From Clostridiales bacterium (GTDB taxonomy: Bacteria; Bacillota; Desulfitobacteriia; Desulfitobacteriales; Desulfitobacteriaceae): a stretch of 8,307 bases of DNA. Below the pieces are notes generated by a model that saw only the letters and a list, made by a program, of their open reading frames with translations, had not been told where the DNA came from and ran no database searches. This document shows, piece by piece, positions 1 through 5,472 of this stretch (within the stretch, counting starts at the first letter, position 1; every line of letters begins with the position of its first letter). Where the stretch lies: positions 1 through 8,307 of the forward strand of contig DAHVVW010000072.1 of assembly GCA_027357125.1 (NCBI GenBank), in the 5' to 3' direction. A program made the translations under genes and the position numbers.

Positions 1-656
1 CCCCTACAGAACTTGCACACATAGCTAAGGATTCTTTGGGTTTATGTTTTACTTATTCCGAGCCTTCGGTATGGTTTGAGATGATCCGGGATACCGCGCC
101 ACTTGTGAAAGAATGGGGTGGAAAAGTGGTCTTAGTCAGCAATGGGATGATCGAAGGACGCTTCCTGGAAGAACTTATTCCTTGGGTGGACGCGGTAAAC
201 ATTGACATTAAAGCTTTTAATGAAGAGTTTTACGTGAAATATTGCGGGGGTAAGCTTTCTTGGGTTCTAAGCACGGTGGAGAGGCTTGTCGGGAGAGTGC
301 ACGTTGAAGTCACTACCCTGGTAATCCCAGGGGGTAATGATGAGCCGAAGGAGATCCGGGGGCTTGCCCGATGGCTAAGGGATCTCGGATCCCCGGTACC
401 TTGGCATTTGAGCCGCTATTTTCCCGCATATCGCTTGAGTGTTCCCCCTACGGAAGTTAAAAGTTTGGAAAGACTATGGCAAATCGGGCGTGCATACCTT
501 CCATATGTATATTTGGGCAATGTCACAGGGGGAAGCACCACTTTTTGTCAGCAGTGCGGTCGAGGAGTCATCGTGCGCGCAAATAACGTGGAAAACTTTC
601 TTCACGATGGCAAGTGTCCGGAATGCGGACAGGTTATATTTGGAGTGGGGCTTTAA
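1..656 (+). CDS. amrS: AmmeMemoRadiSam system radical SAM enzyme AmrS (C-terminal part, 5' truncated)
   Basis: The reading frame is open from the first bases of the window (codons from position 3 read P-T-E-L-A-H-I-A-K-D) and ends at TAA 654-656, so only about the last 217 residues are present. The radical SAM CxxxCxxC cluster motif would lie upstream and is not visible. What is visible is the second half of the radical SAM barrel: FTYSEP, the strand VVLVSNG, then VDAVNIDIKAF, and HVEVTTLVIPGGND, followed by WHLSRYFPAY. The C-terminus is a zinc-ribbon-like module with two CxxC pairs (CQQC and CPEC). This order is typical of AmrS, the radical SAM partner of AMMECR1- and Memo-like proteins; the substrate of the system is not established. 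No partner gene is in the window. The stop overlaps that of the convergent transporter gene. Confidence 0.9.
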   Translation, partial: PTELAHIAKDSLGLCFTYSEPSVWFEMIRDTAPLVKEWGGKVVLVSNGMIEGRFLEELIPWVDAVNIDIKAFNEEFYVKYCGGKLSWVLSTVERLVGRVHVEVTTLVIPGGNDEPKEIRGLARWLRDLGSPVPWHLSRYFPAYRLSVPPTEVKSLERLWQIGRAYLPYVYLGNVTGGSTTFCQQCGRGVIVRANNVENFLHDGKCPECGQVIFGVGL

Positions 657-1927
657 TAATAGCGTAGGAGTATATACCCCGTCGAAATTATGATCGAAAG
701 AATCATTAACGGAAAACCGTTCTTCAAATACTGCATATAGGAAATGCGGTAACCGTTTTTCTCGGCAATTCCGGCTACGATAACATTGGCTGAAGCACCG
801 ACGATCGTGCCATTTCCGCCCAGGCAAGCTCCCAAGGCGAGGGCGCACCACAGGGGCTCTACCGCTTCTGGGCCGAGGCCGCCCATGGCTGCAACTTTCT
901 GAATCAAGGGAATCATGGTCGCCACAAACGGAATGTTGTCCACAAAGGCGGAGGAAATCGCCGAGAGCCATAGGATCAACAAGGCCATGGTCATAAGATT
1001 CCCGCCTGTCAGATCAAGGCTTATCTGGGCCAAACGGTCCAGAATTCCAACTTCAACTAAACCGCCCACGAGTACGAACAGCCCGGCAAAGAAGAAGATT
1101 GTGGGCCATTCGATCGCTAAGAACACCTCTTCAGGTTCTTCATGGGCCAGAATCATCAGGAGCATAGCTCCACTTAAAGCAATTGCAGCTGTTTCTACAT
1201 GGATGATGGAGTGCAGGGCAAAACCCAGAATAGTTAGGGCTAAGACGAAAAGGCTCCTTTTAAGGAGTCTCCAATCCTTGATTTCTTCCCATTCGTTTTG
1301 CTGCATCAAATCCGCTTTGTCTTCTTCGGTAGTGTGCAGCTGTTTGCGGTAATTTAGATAAAAGAAATAAAGTGTAACAAAAAGTATGCTTATGGCAGCG
1401 GGTGCCAAGTTAATAAGGAAATCACCAAAAGATAGACCTGCGGGTCCCGCAATCATGATATTCGGCGGGTCTCCAATTAAGGTCGCTGTACCGCCGATAT
1501 TACTAGCCATAATTTGAGTAAGCAATAAGGGGATCGGGTTAAGTTTAAGAGTATCGGTAATAGCCAAAGTAACGGGAACAACCAGCAGTACAGTTGTGAC
1601 ATTGTCCAAAAAGGCTGATAAAACTGCGGTAAGAGCAGACAAGGCAAGCATGAGCTTCACAGGGTCAGCTTTGACATTCTTTGCTACCCAGATGGCGAGA
1701 AATCCGAAGACACCTGAACGTTTCGTTAGATCCACAATAATCATCATACCGATAAGCAGGCCCAAGGTGTTCCAATCAATGTGATGGATAGCTGTTTCCT
1801 GTGAAAGCACTCCGAACAGAACCAGAACAGAAGCTCCCGCTGCGGCGGCAACCGCCCGCGGAATCTTTTCCGTAACGATCAGAGCATAAGTTGCCAAGAA
1901 CACGATTCCGGTTAAGATTGTGACCAT
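653..1927 (-). CDS. ArsB/NhaD-family ion transporter (SLC13/CitMHS-type superfamily)
   Basis: A 424-residue integral membrane protein of the ArsB/NhaD family, acting in the cytoplasmic membrane. It shows the two inverted halves of the ion-transporter fold. The first half has SAFLDN (about 104-109) and NIGGTATLIGDPPN (about 143-156). The second half has the matching SAFVDN (about 326-331) and CLGGNGTIVGASAN (about 368-381). A charged cytosolic loop (about 192-223) separates them. Family members move Na+/H+, arsenite or carboxylates; the substrate cannot be told from sequence, and no ars genes are nearby. The ATG at 1925-1927 follows AGGAGGTG (1936-1943) at 8-nt spacing. The gene lies alone, about 130 nt downstream of a cyclic-di-GMP-I riboswitch and terminator, so expression is probably set by transcription termination. 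Its stop shares TTAA with the amrS stop. Confidence 0.92.
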   Translation of the reverse strand: MVTILTGIVFLATYALIVTEKIPRAVAAAAGASVLVLFGVLSQETAIHHIDWNTLGLLIGMMIIVDLTKRSGVFGFLAIWVAKNVKADPVKLMLALSALTAVLSAFLDNVTTVLLVVPVTLAITDTLKLNPIPLLLTQIMASNIGGTATLIGDPPNIMIAGPAGLSFGDFLINLAPAAISILFVTLYFFYLNYRKQLHTTEEDKADLMQQNEWEEIKDWRLLKRSLFVLALTILGFALHSIIHVETAAIALSGAMLLMILAHEEPEEVFLAIEWPTIFFFAGLFVLVGGLVEVGILDRLAQISLDLTGGNLMTMALLILWLSAISSAFVDNIPFVATMIPLIQKVAAMGGLGPEAVEPLWCALALGACLGGNGTIVGASANVIVAGIAEKNGYRISYMQYLKNGFPLMILSIIISTGYILLRYY

Positions 1928-2056
1928 TTTTTAAGCACCTCCTGGTCGATTTGAGTTGAATTCGCCCATTCTTTCTTAGTGTGAATTAAACGGGAGTCAT
2001 TTATAAAGGAAACTTAAATTTAGATACTAAGGTTTTATATCCTTATATTAGACAAC

Positions 2057-2090
2057 AAAAAAGAGAGCAGCTCTAATACGAACTACTCTC
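2057..2090 (-). terminator. Intrinsic terminator, expression platform of the c-di-GMP riboswitch
   Basis: On the minus strand, GAGAGUAGUUC (2080-2090) pairs with GAGCUGCUCUC (2063-2073) over 11 bp, including two G-U pairs, around the loop GUAUUA. Six U residues (2057-2062) follow directly. It sits 22 nt after the aptamer core and about 130 nt before the transporter start codon, so it would end transcription before the gene. Its 5' arm can also pair with the last aptamer residues (GACUAC, 2113-2118), which suggests ligand-dependent switching. Confidence 0.92.
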
Positions 2091-2104
2091 CCCTGAGAAG
2101 TCCC

Positions 2105-2200
2105 ACGTCCTTGTAGTCTGGCAATCATAGCTTAATTGATCTTAAGCTTTAGACCCATGACTTTAGCGTCCTCCGCTTTCGCGAAGTTTGCCCCAACACA
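2105..2200 (-). promoter_or_regulatory. Cyclic-di-GMP-I (GEMM) riboswitch aptamer
   Basis: Read on the minus strand, the core runs from GGGGCAAA (2187-2194) to GACUAC (2113-2118). The GAAA-capped hairpin is CUUCGC-GAAA-GCGGAG. It is followed by GGACGC, an A-rich joining segment, and a second stem with AUGGGUCUAAAG on one side and CUAUGAUUGCCAGAC on the other. That stem is GUC(A)UGG with CCAGAC, capped by GCUUAA-GAUCAA-UUAAGC, and carries the tetraloop-receptor sequence. These are the signature elements of the GEMM-I class. The base just before CAAA is G, the equivalent of Vc2 G20, which favours c-di-GMP; an A there is associated with cGAMP-binding variants. The C equivalent to Vc2 C92 is present at 2113. 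Two deviations are visible: a U inserted before AAAG, and no obvious long P1 stem. The only gene downstream is the transporter. Confidence 0.93.
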
Positions 2201-2235
2201 ATAAAAACAGTATTAAGTTGGCACCTACAAAAGGC

Positions 2236-2264
2236 ATTTTATACTGACTGGTCATTTTAGTCAA
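2236..2264 (-). promoter_or_regulatory. Sigma-A-type promoter for the riboswitch leader and transporter
   Basis: On the minus strand, TTGACT (2259-2264) serves as -35 and TAAAAT (2236-2241) as -10, with exactly 17 bp between them; each matches the consensus at five of six positions. Transcription would begin near 2229-2230, about 35 nt before the riboswitch core. The position relative to the aptamer is what a riboswitch-controlled transcript needs, which strengthens the call. Confidence 0.75.
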
Positions 2265-2408
2265 GCATTAGATAACAAATTAGACAGTAAGTGCTTTGTG
2301 GAAATTATTGCCATAGTGTGTTTGGATTTGTTTGCTGCTTAGCTGAAGTGAGCCTTTTTTGTATAAAATTATTTATTTTACGTGATACTAAACAGGAAAA
2401 ATTGTCAC
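2265..2408. other. Intergenic stretch upstream of the manganese catalase gene
   Basis: No gene is seen here. On the plus strand, a 5-bp hairpin (GCTTA 2337-2341 with TGAGC 2349-2353) is followed by a run of six T (2355-2360), which resembles a weak terminator or attenuator. Just after it lies an A/T-rich inverted repeat, TAAAAT-TATTT-ATTTTA (2364-2380), that overlaps a possible -10 (TATAAA, 2362-2367). It could be an operator; its fit to the PerR box is poor. I find no convincing -35 for the catalase gene, so the promoter could depend on an alternative sigma factor. Confidence 0.3.
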
Positions 2409-2423
2409 AAGGAGGTGGTTTTC

Positions 2424-3224
2424 TTGTTTAAGCATGTTAAGGACATGGAATATACGGTACATGTGGACAAGCCAGATCCCAGGTTTGCGGTCTTGCTTTT
2501 AGAACAGTTTGGCGGCGGCAATGGGGAATTAACAGCAGCTATGCAGTATTTTTCCCAGAGCCTTGGGTGCAATGACCCGAAGATCCGTGACCTTCTCCAG
2601 GATATTGCGGCGGAAGAGTTAAGTCACTTGGAAATGGTCGGGGAAGCGCTGGCAATGTTGATTGGGCCCGTAGATACACTCCCTCAGGATTTTCCGGACA
2701 GCCATTCCGCCCTCTTAGGTGGGGGACCGCTACTAATCAATTCAGGAGGAGCCCCCTGGACTGCTAATTATATTAATTCGAACGGTGATATTTTCACAGA
2801 CCTGTCTTCCAATGCCGGGGCCGAATTAAGAGCCAAGTTGATTTACGAGCGTCTGCTGCAGCAGACAGACGATGCCGGTGTTAAAGATATGATTCGCTTT
2901 TTGTTAAGCCGGGAAGAGTCACATAATTTTTCGTTCATGCAGGCTATTGAAACACTCAAAGGGACGGGGGTCAATAAGGACTTTCGGGATTCGGACTTCT
3001 CCAAGAAATACATGAATATGTCCACCGGTCAGGGGGACAGCCGTGGACCGTGGAATCAAGGAAACGAGATTTCGTATGAAACTGATCCCAATCAGAAGTA
3101 CGGTAGTCCAGCCCAGTACGGACAAGACCCGAATCCTAACAGCAACAAAGAGGTTGCTCCCGGTTATAATGACAAAACCCGCAACAATCCTAATTATAAT
3201 CAGCCTCCACAACAAACTCACTAA
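2424..3224 (+). CDS. Manganese (non-haem) catalase, CotJC-like
   Basis: This di-manganese catalase breaks hydrogen peroxide down to water and oxygen. The best start is TTG 2424-2426, 7 nt after AAGGAGGT (2409-2416). It gives the family-typical N-terminus FKHVKDMEYTVHVDKPDP and a 266-residue product; the longer frame from 2382 lacks a proper ribosome binding site. All five expected metal ligands are visible in this numbering: E35 in GGGNGEL, E65 and H68 in EELSH, E142 in YERL and H167 in REESH. After the four-helix ferritin-like core, the family motif DSRGPWNQG is followed by a disordered tail of about 60 residues rich in Asn, Pro and Gln. CotJC homologues occur in spore coats, while others are general stress proteins. 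The DoxX-like gene begins 17 nt downstream, making an operon. Confidence 0.93.
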   Translation: MFKHVKDMEYTVHVDKPDPRFAVLLLEQFGGGNGELTAAMQYFSQSLGCNDPKIRDLLQDIAAEELSHLEMVGEALAMLIGPVDTLPQDFPDSHSALLGGGPLLINSGGAPWTANYINSNGDIFTDLSSNAGAELRAKLIYERLLQQTDDAGVKDMIRFLLSREESHNFSFMQAIETLKGTGVNKDFRDSDFSKKYMNMSTGQGDSRGPWNQGNEISYETDPNQKYGSPAQYGQDPNPNSNKEVAPGYNDKTRNNPNYNQPPQQTH

Positions 3225-3241
3225 GAAAGGGGAGTTAAAAA

Positions 3242-3754
3242 ATGGCTTGGAGAGAATCAAGTTTGATGCAAGTGGTCTGGACCGTGATCCGGGTCTATGT
3301 CGGTTGGGAGTGGTTAACAGCCGGCTTTGGCAAAGTGTTTGGTCCTGGTTCAGCTTCGTGGGTGGGACCACAAGCAGGAGGGGCAGTATCCGGTTTCCTC
3401 AAAGGCGCCTTAGGTAAGACTAGTGGACAGCACCCGGATGTACAGCCGTGGTATGGCTGGTTCATTCAGAACGTAGCGATGCCAAATGCGACCCTATTTG
3501 GGTATATGGTAGCATGGGGTGAACTACTGGTCGGGGCTGCGCTTATTTTGGGTTTCCTTACTACGATTGCGCTCTTAGCGGGGATTATTATGAATATGAG
3601 TTACCTCTTGTCGGGAGCTATCAGCACCAACCCCATTCTGCTATTCTGGCAGGCAGTCTTATTGTGGGCAGGGGCCGCTGCTTATTTCTGGGGAGTTGAC
3701 CGCGCGTTCTTGCCGCGTTGGAAGCGATGGCGACTTGGTCATGGTGAAGGGTAA
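3242..3754 (+). CDS. DoxX/DoxD-family membrane protein
   Basis: A 170-residue membrane protein with about four hydrophobic segments (roughly 10-28, 84-104, 106-126 and 131-151). Its N-terminal region, IRVYVGWEWLTAGFGKVF, is the usual opening of DoxX/TQO-small-subunit-like proteins. A non-membrane stretch of about 50 residues, rich in Gly, Trp and Gln, lies between the first and second segments. DoxD is the small subunit of archaeal thiosulfate:quinone oxidoreductase; bacterial DoxX-like proteins are mostly uncharacterised, some linked to oxidative or thiol stress. The ATG at 3242 follows AAAGGGGAG (3226-3234) at 7 nt. Its placement 17 nt after the catalase gene suggests co-transcription and a role in peroxide or redox stress, which is inference. 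A strong hairpin follows 20 nt after the stop. Confidence 0.82.
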   Translation: MAWRESSLMQVVWTVIRVYVGWEWLTAGFGKVFGPGSASWVGPQAGGAVSGFLKGALGKTSGQHPDVQPWYGWFIQNVAMPNATLFGYMVAWGELLVGAALILGFLTTIALLAGIIMNMSYLLSGAISTNPILLFWQAVLLWAGAAAYFWGVDRAFLPRWKRWRLGHGEG

Positions 3755-3773
3755 GTCGGCTGGATATGTATTT

Positions 3774-3811
3774 GGGGCTATCCAAAAGTAATAACTCTTT
3801 TGGATAGCCCC
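3774..3811. terminator. Perfect 15-bp hairpin between convergent genes, probable bidirectional 3' end
   Basis: GGGGCTATCCAAAAG (3774-3788) and its exact reverse complement (3797-3811) enclose the 8-nt loop TAATAACT. It lies 20 nt after the doxX-like stop and 11 nt after the convergent trmO-like stop, so it is well placed to end both transcripts. Neither strand has a proper U tract after the stem (GTAAAAATT on plus, AAATACAT on minus), so it may work with a factor or stabilise the mRNA 3' ends. Confidence 0.6.
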
Positions 3812-3821
3812 GTAAAAATTA

Positions 3822-4487
3822 CTAATCTTCTTGTTTATGAACATGGTTCCTAGATGCGTGGTGCCCGTGTTGATGATGTGCATGATGCTTATGCTCGTGG
3901 TGTTCGTGCGCGTGTTCATGCCCATGATTTTCGTGAGGGTATTCACGCCCATCTTGCTCATGATGTCCCTGTTCCTGAGCATGTGAGTGACTCTGGTCGT
4001 GTTCGTGCGGACGTCCAAACATGTGAGCCAGCAGGTGGCCTTTGTCTTCAAGCTCGTCCAGCCAGCCGTCATTGGCATCAGTCTTGGCATCAATACTATG
4101 GATATAGGGTTTGATGTCCAAAAGAGGGGTTCCGTTATAGACATCAATCCCGCTGATGCTTATTTCATTTCCGCTTATCGCTTTGATTTCTACAATACTT
4201 AAGCCAATAGGATTAGGGCGGTTAGGGGAGCGGCTGGCAAAAAGCCCGACCTCTGCACCTGAAGCCCACGGGGGGGAGACGGTCATTTTCATATTTCCTT
4301 TCGCTTTGTCGAAATGGAAAAGTACATAGATATAGCGGTATTTCTCCAAATCTTTTAACCCATCCGCATAGTCAGAATTAACTTCAATCCAGAATTCACC
4401 GGGTGCATCTGGAACAGGCTGATGTGGCGTATTTTCATTAAAGTACGGAGTGTAAATCCTCCCGATAGGCTCTAACTTGATCTCCAT
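3822..4487 (-). CDS. trmO: TsaA/TrmO-family tRNA (t6A37) N6-methyltransferase with His-rich C-terminal tail
   Basis: Residues 1 to about 135 form a TsaA (UPF0066) domain. It opens with LEPIGRIYTPY and carries the SAM-binding signature ASRSPNRPNPIGLS (about 84-97) and DVYNGTPLLDIKPY (about 115-128). Characterised TrmO uses S-adenosylmethionine to methylate N6-threonylcarbamoyladenosine at position 37 of certain tRNAs. The last 61 residues (161-221) contain 23 histidines in runs such as HGHEHAHEHHEHKHHAHH, which resembles the metal-binding tails of SlyD or HypB and is not part of standard TrmO. The ATG at 4485-4487 follows AGGGAGG (4494-4500) at 6 nt. The gene is monocistronic here. The assignment to the TsaA family is firm; whether this paralogue modifies tRNA or has a metal-linked role is open. 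Confidence 0.88.
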   Translation of the reverse strand: MEIKLEPIGRIYTPYFNENTPHQPVPDAPGEFWIEVNSDYADGLKDLEKYRYIYVLFHFDKAKGNMKMTVSPPWASGAEVGLFASRSPNRPNPIGLSIVEIKAISGNEISISGIDVYNGTPLLDIKPYIHSIDAKTDANDGWLDELEDKGHLLAHMFGRPHEHDQSHSHAQEQGHHEQDGREYPHENHGHEHAHEHHEHKHHAHHQHGHHASRNHVHKQED

Positions 4488-4500
4488 GGTAAACCTCCCT

Positions 4501-4729
4501 CAGAATTTTAACATGATATATTGTCGAATACCGAAACCTTATCACGTTTAGGTTCCAGTTGGTTTCTTCTAAGGATAATTGTATTTAGGGTTTTGCGCAA
4601 GAGGTTTGGACTTTAGATTTGGACTTAAGGAAATCGCGCGATATTGGAGTAGTTTAACACCATTTTCATATGTAAATACGGAAAGACTCAAATCAAGCCT
4701 AAATAGTAGGTTAGAGGGTTTGAAAAGCA
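4501..4729. other. Intergenic region between divergent trmO-like and antitoxin-toxin genes
   Basis: No gene or RNA is recognised in this stretch. On the minus strand, TTGCGC (4595-4600), 17 bp and TATCCT (4572-4577) make a weak candidate promoter for the trmO-like gene. On the plus strand there is a direct repeat of TTTGGACTT (4605-4613 and 4618-4626, period 13 bp) and a perfect 10-bp palindrome ATCGCGCGAT (4633-4642). Either could be a protein-binding site for a divergent regulator, but nothing in the sequence settles this. Confidence 0.3.
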
Positions 4730-4759
4730 TTGCTCTCCCCTCTATATCCACAATATAAT
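4730..4759 (+). promoter_or_regulatory. Candidate promoter of the AbrB-RelE fusion gene
   Basis: A perfect -10 hexamer TATAAT (4754-4759) lies 18 bp after TTGCTC (4730-4735), which matches the -35 consensus only in part. Transcription would start near 4766, giving a leader of about 20 nt that contains the ribosome binding site. If AbrB-type domains autoregulate here, as in most toxin-antitoxin loci, the operator should lie over or next to this site. Confidence 0.55.
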
Positions 4760-4786
4760 GGAAGCAAGAGGAAAGGGGGGTTCACA

Positions 4787-5443
4787 ATGAAGACCTACCG
4801 GGTAAAAGTTAATGAAAATGGGGCAATTTTATTGCCGCCTGAGTTGCGCGAGTTCTTAGGATTAGTGGCAGGGGACACGGTGGAACTGAATGTTGATGCT
4901 GAAGGACGTTTTCTAGTACAGACTGCTGAGCGTTCAGCCGGACCTCTGTCTGACTTTTTCGAAGACCTTATTTTGGGCGATTTGCGTTGCGATGGATGTT
5001 CAGGCGATATCCTGAAAGAGAGATTGTTGGAGAAAAAGTTTCAGCTTAGTACGGTACTTGACCGGATGTCTGAAGAAGCCCGCCGTGCGCATAAGCATGG
5101 GCAGGTTCACACATGGCGTGAAAACCCCGCTATCTCTGACCTGGGTATAGGCAAGGCAGAAAAAGGAAAATATCATGTTATGCTGACCCCGCGTACGGAA
5201 AGAGACTTTTATAAATTGTCAGAGGGGGTTCTCAAAGAGATCCCTCCAGTTCTGGAGAGTCTCGAAGAAGATCCCTTGGGTTTCAAACGCCTGAAGGGCC
5301 CTTACTATGAAACTTACCGGGTGTCTTTCCACAGACAGTCTTACCGCGTAATTTATACCGTATTTGAAAGTGAAAGCTTAGTCACGGTTCTGTTCATCGG
5401 TGAACGTAAGAGTATATACGAAAGAATGAAAGGGATGGGGTGA
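4787..5443 (+). CDS. Single-chain AbrB/MazE-type antitoxin and RelE/ParE-type toxin fusion
   Basis: A 218-residue protein with three parts. Residues 1-48 are a SpoVT/AbrB/MazE swapped-hairpin domain (VKVNENGAILLPPELREFLGL, then GDTVELNV). Residues about 50-127 form a helical linker with DFFEDLILGDL, a CxxC pair at C68 and C71, and SGDILKERLLEKK, similar to the toxin-binding extension of AbrB-type antitoxins. Residues about 128-215 are RelE/ParE-like: YHVMLTPRTERDF, LKGPYYETYRVSF, YRVIYTVFE and IGERKSIYERM, with candidate active-site residues R168, R178, R187, R207 and Y211. RelE toxins cleave mRNA on the ribosome and are normally encoded separately from the antitoxin. The ATG at 4787 follows a G-rich site (GGAAAGGGGGG, 4770-4780); the upstream TTG at 4730 lies inside the promoter. 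The frame is uninterrupted. It might instead be a regulator with an inactive toxin domain. Confidence 0.85.
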   Translation: MKTYRVKVNENGAILLPPELREFLGLVAGDTVELNVDAEGRFLVQTAERSAGPLSDFFEDLILGDLRCDGCSGDILKERLLEKKFQLSTVLDRMSEEARRAHKHGQVHTWRENPAISDLGIGKAEKGKYHVMLTPRTERDFYKLSEGVLKEIPPVLESLEEDPLGFKRLKGPYYETYRVSFHRQSYRVIYTVFESESLVTVLFIGERKSIYERMKGMG

Positions 5444-5472
5444 ACTAACGCAAGGTGAATTAAAGTATTTCC

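Noticed and set aside
474..971. A 165-residue minus-strand frame across the amrS/transporter junction
   Set aside because: It overlaps two well-supported genes in another frame, and its composition (many Ser, Arg, Cys, His) is that of a shadow frame.
915..1352. Plus-strand frame opposite the transporter, and similar plus-strand frames opposite the AtuA-like gene
   Set aside because: These are antisense shadows of conserved coding regions with no ribosome binding sites or recognisable domains.
2364..2380. A/T palindrome as a definite PerR box
   Set aside because: Only about nine of fourteen informative positions fit the consensus in the best alignment, so it is kept only as an unnamed inverted repeat.
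2382..2423. N-terminal extension of the manganese catalase by 14 residues from ATG 2382
   Set aside because: No ribosome binding site stands before it, the extra residues do not look like the family, and TTG 2424 has AAGGAGGT at good spacing and restores the typical N-terminus.
3840..4010. CAT/CAC-rich repeats as a possible CRISPR or tandem-repeat array
   Set aside because: They are codon-level low complexity encoding the His-rich tail, without a regular repeat unit or spacers.
3659..4147. Minus-strand frame overlapping the His-rich tail and the doxX-like 3' end, rich in Met and Thr
   Set aside because: It is the His-codon repeat read in a different frame, and it runs across the intergenic hairpin.
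4730..4786. Upstream TTG start adding 19 residues to the fusion protein
   Set aside because: It lies within the candidate -35/-10 promoter, has no ribosome binding site, and the AbrB-type domain begins at ATG 4787.
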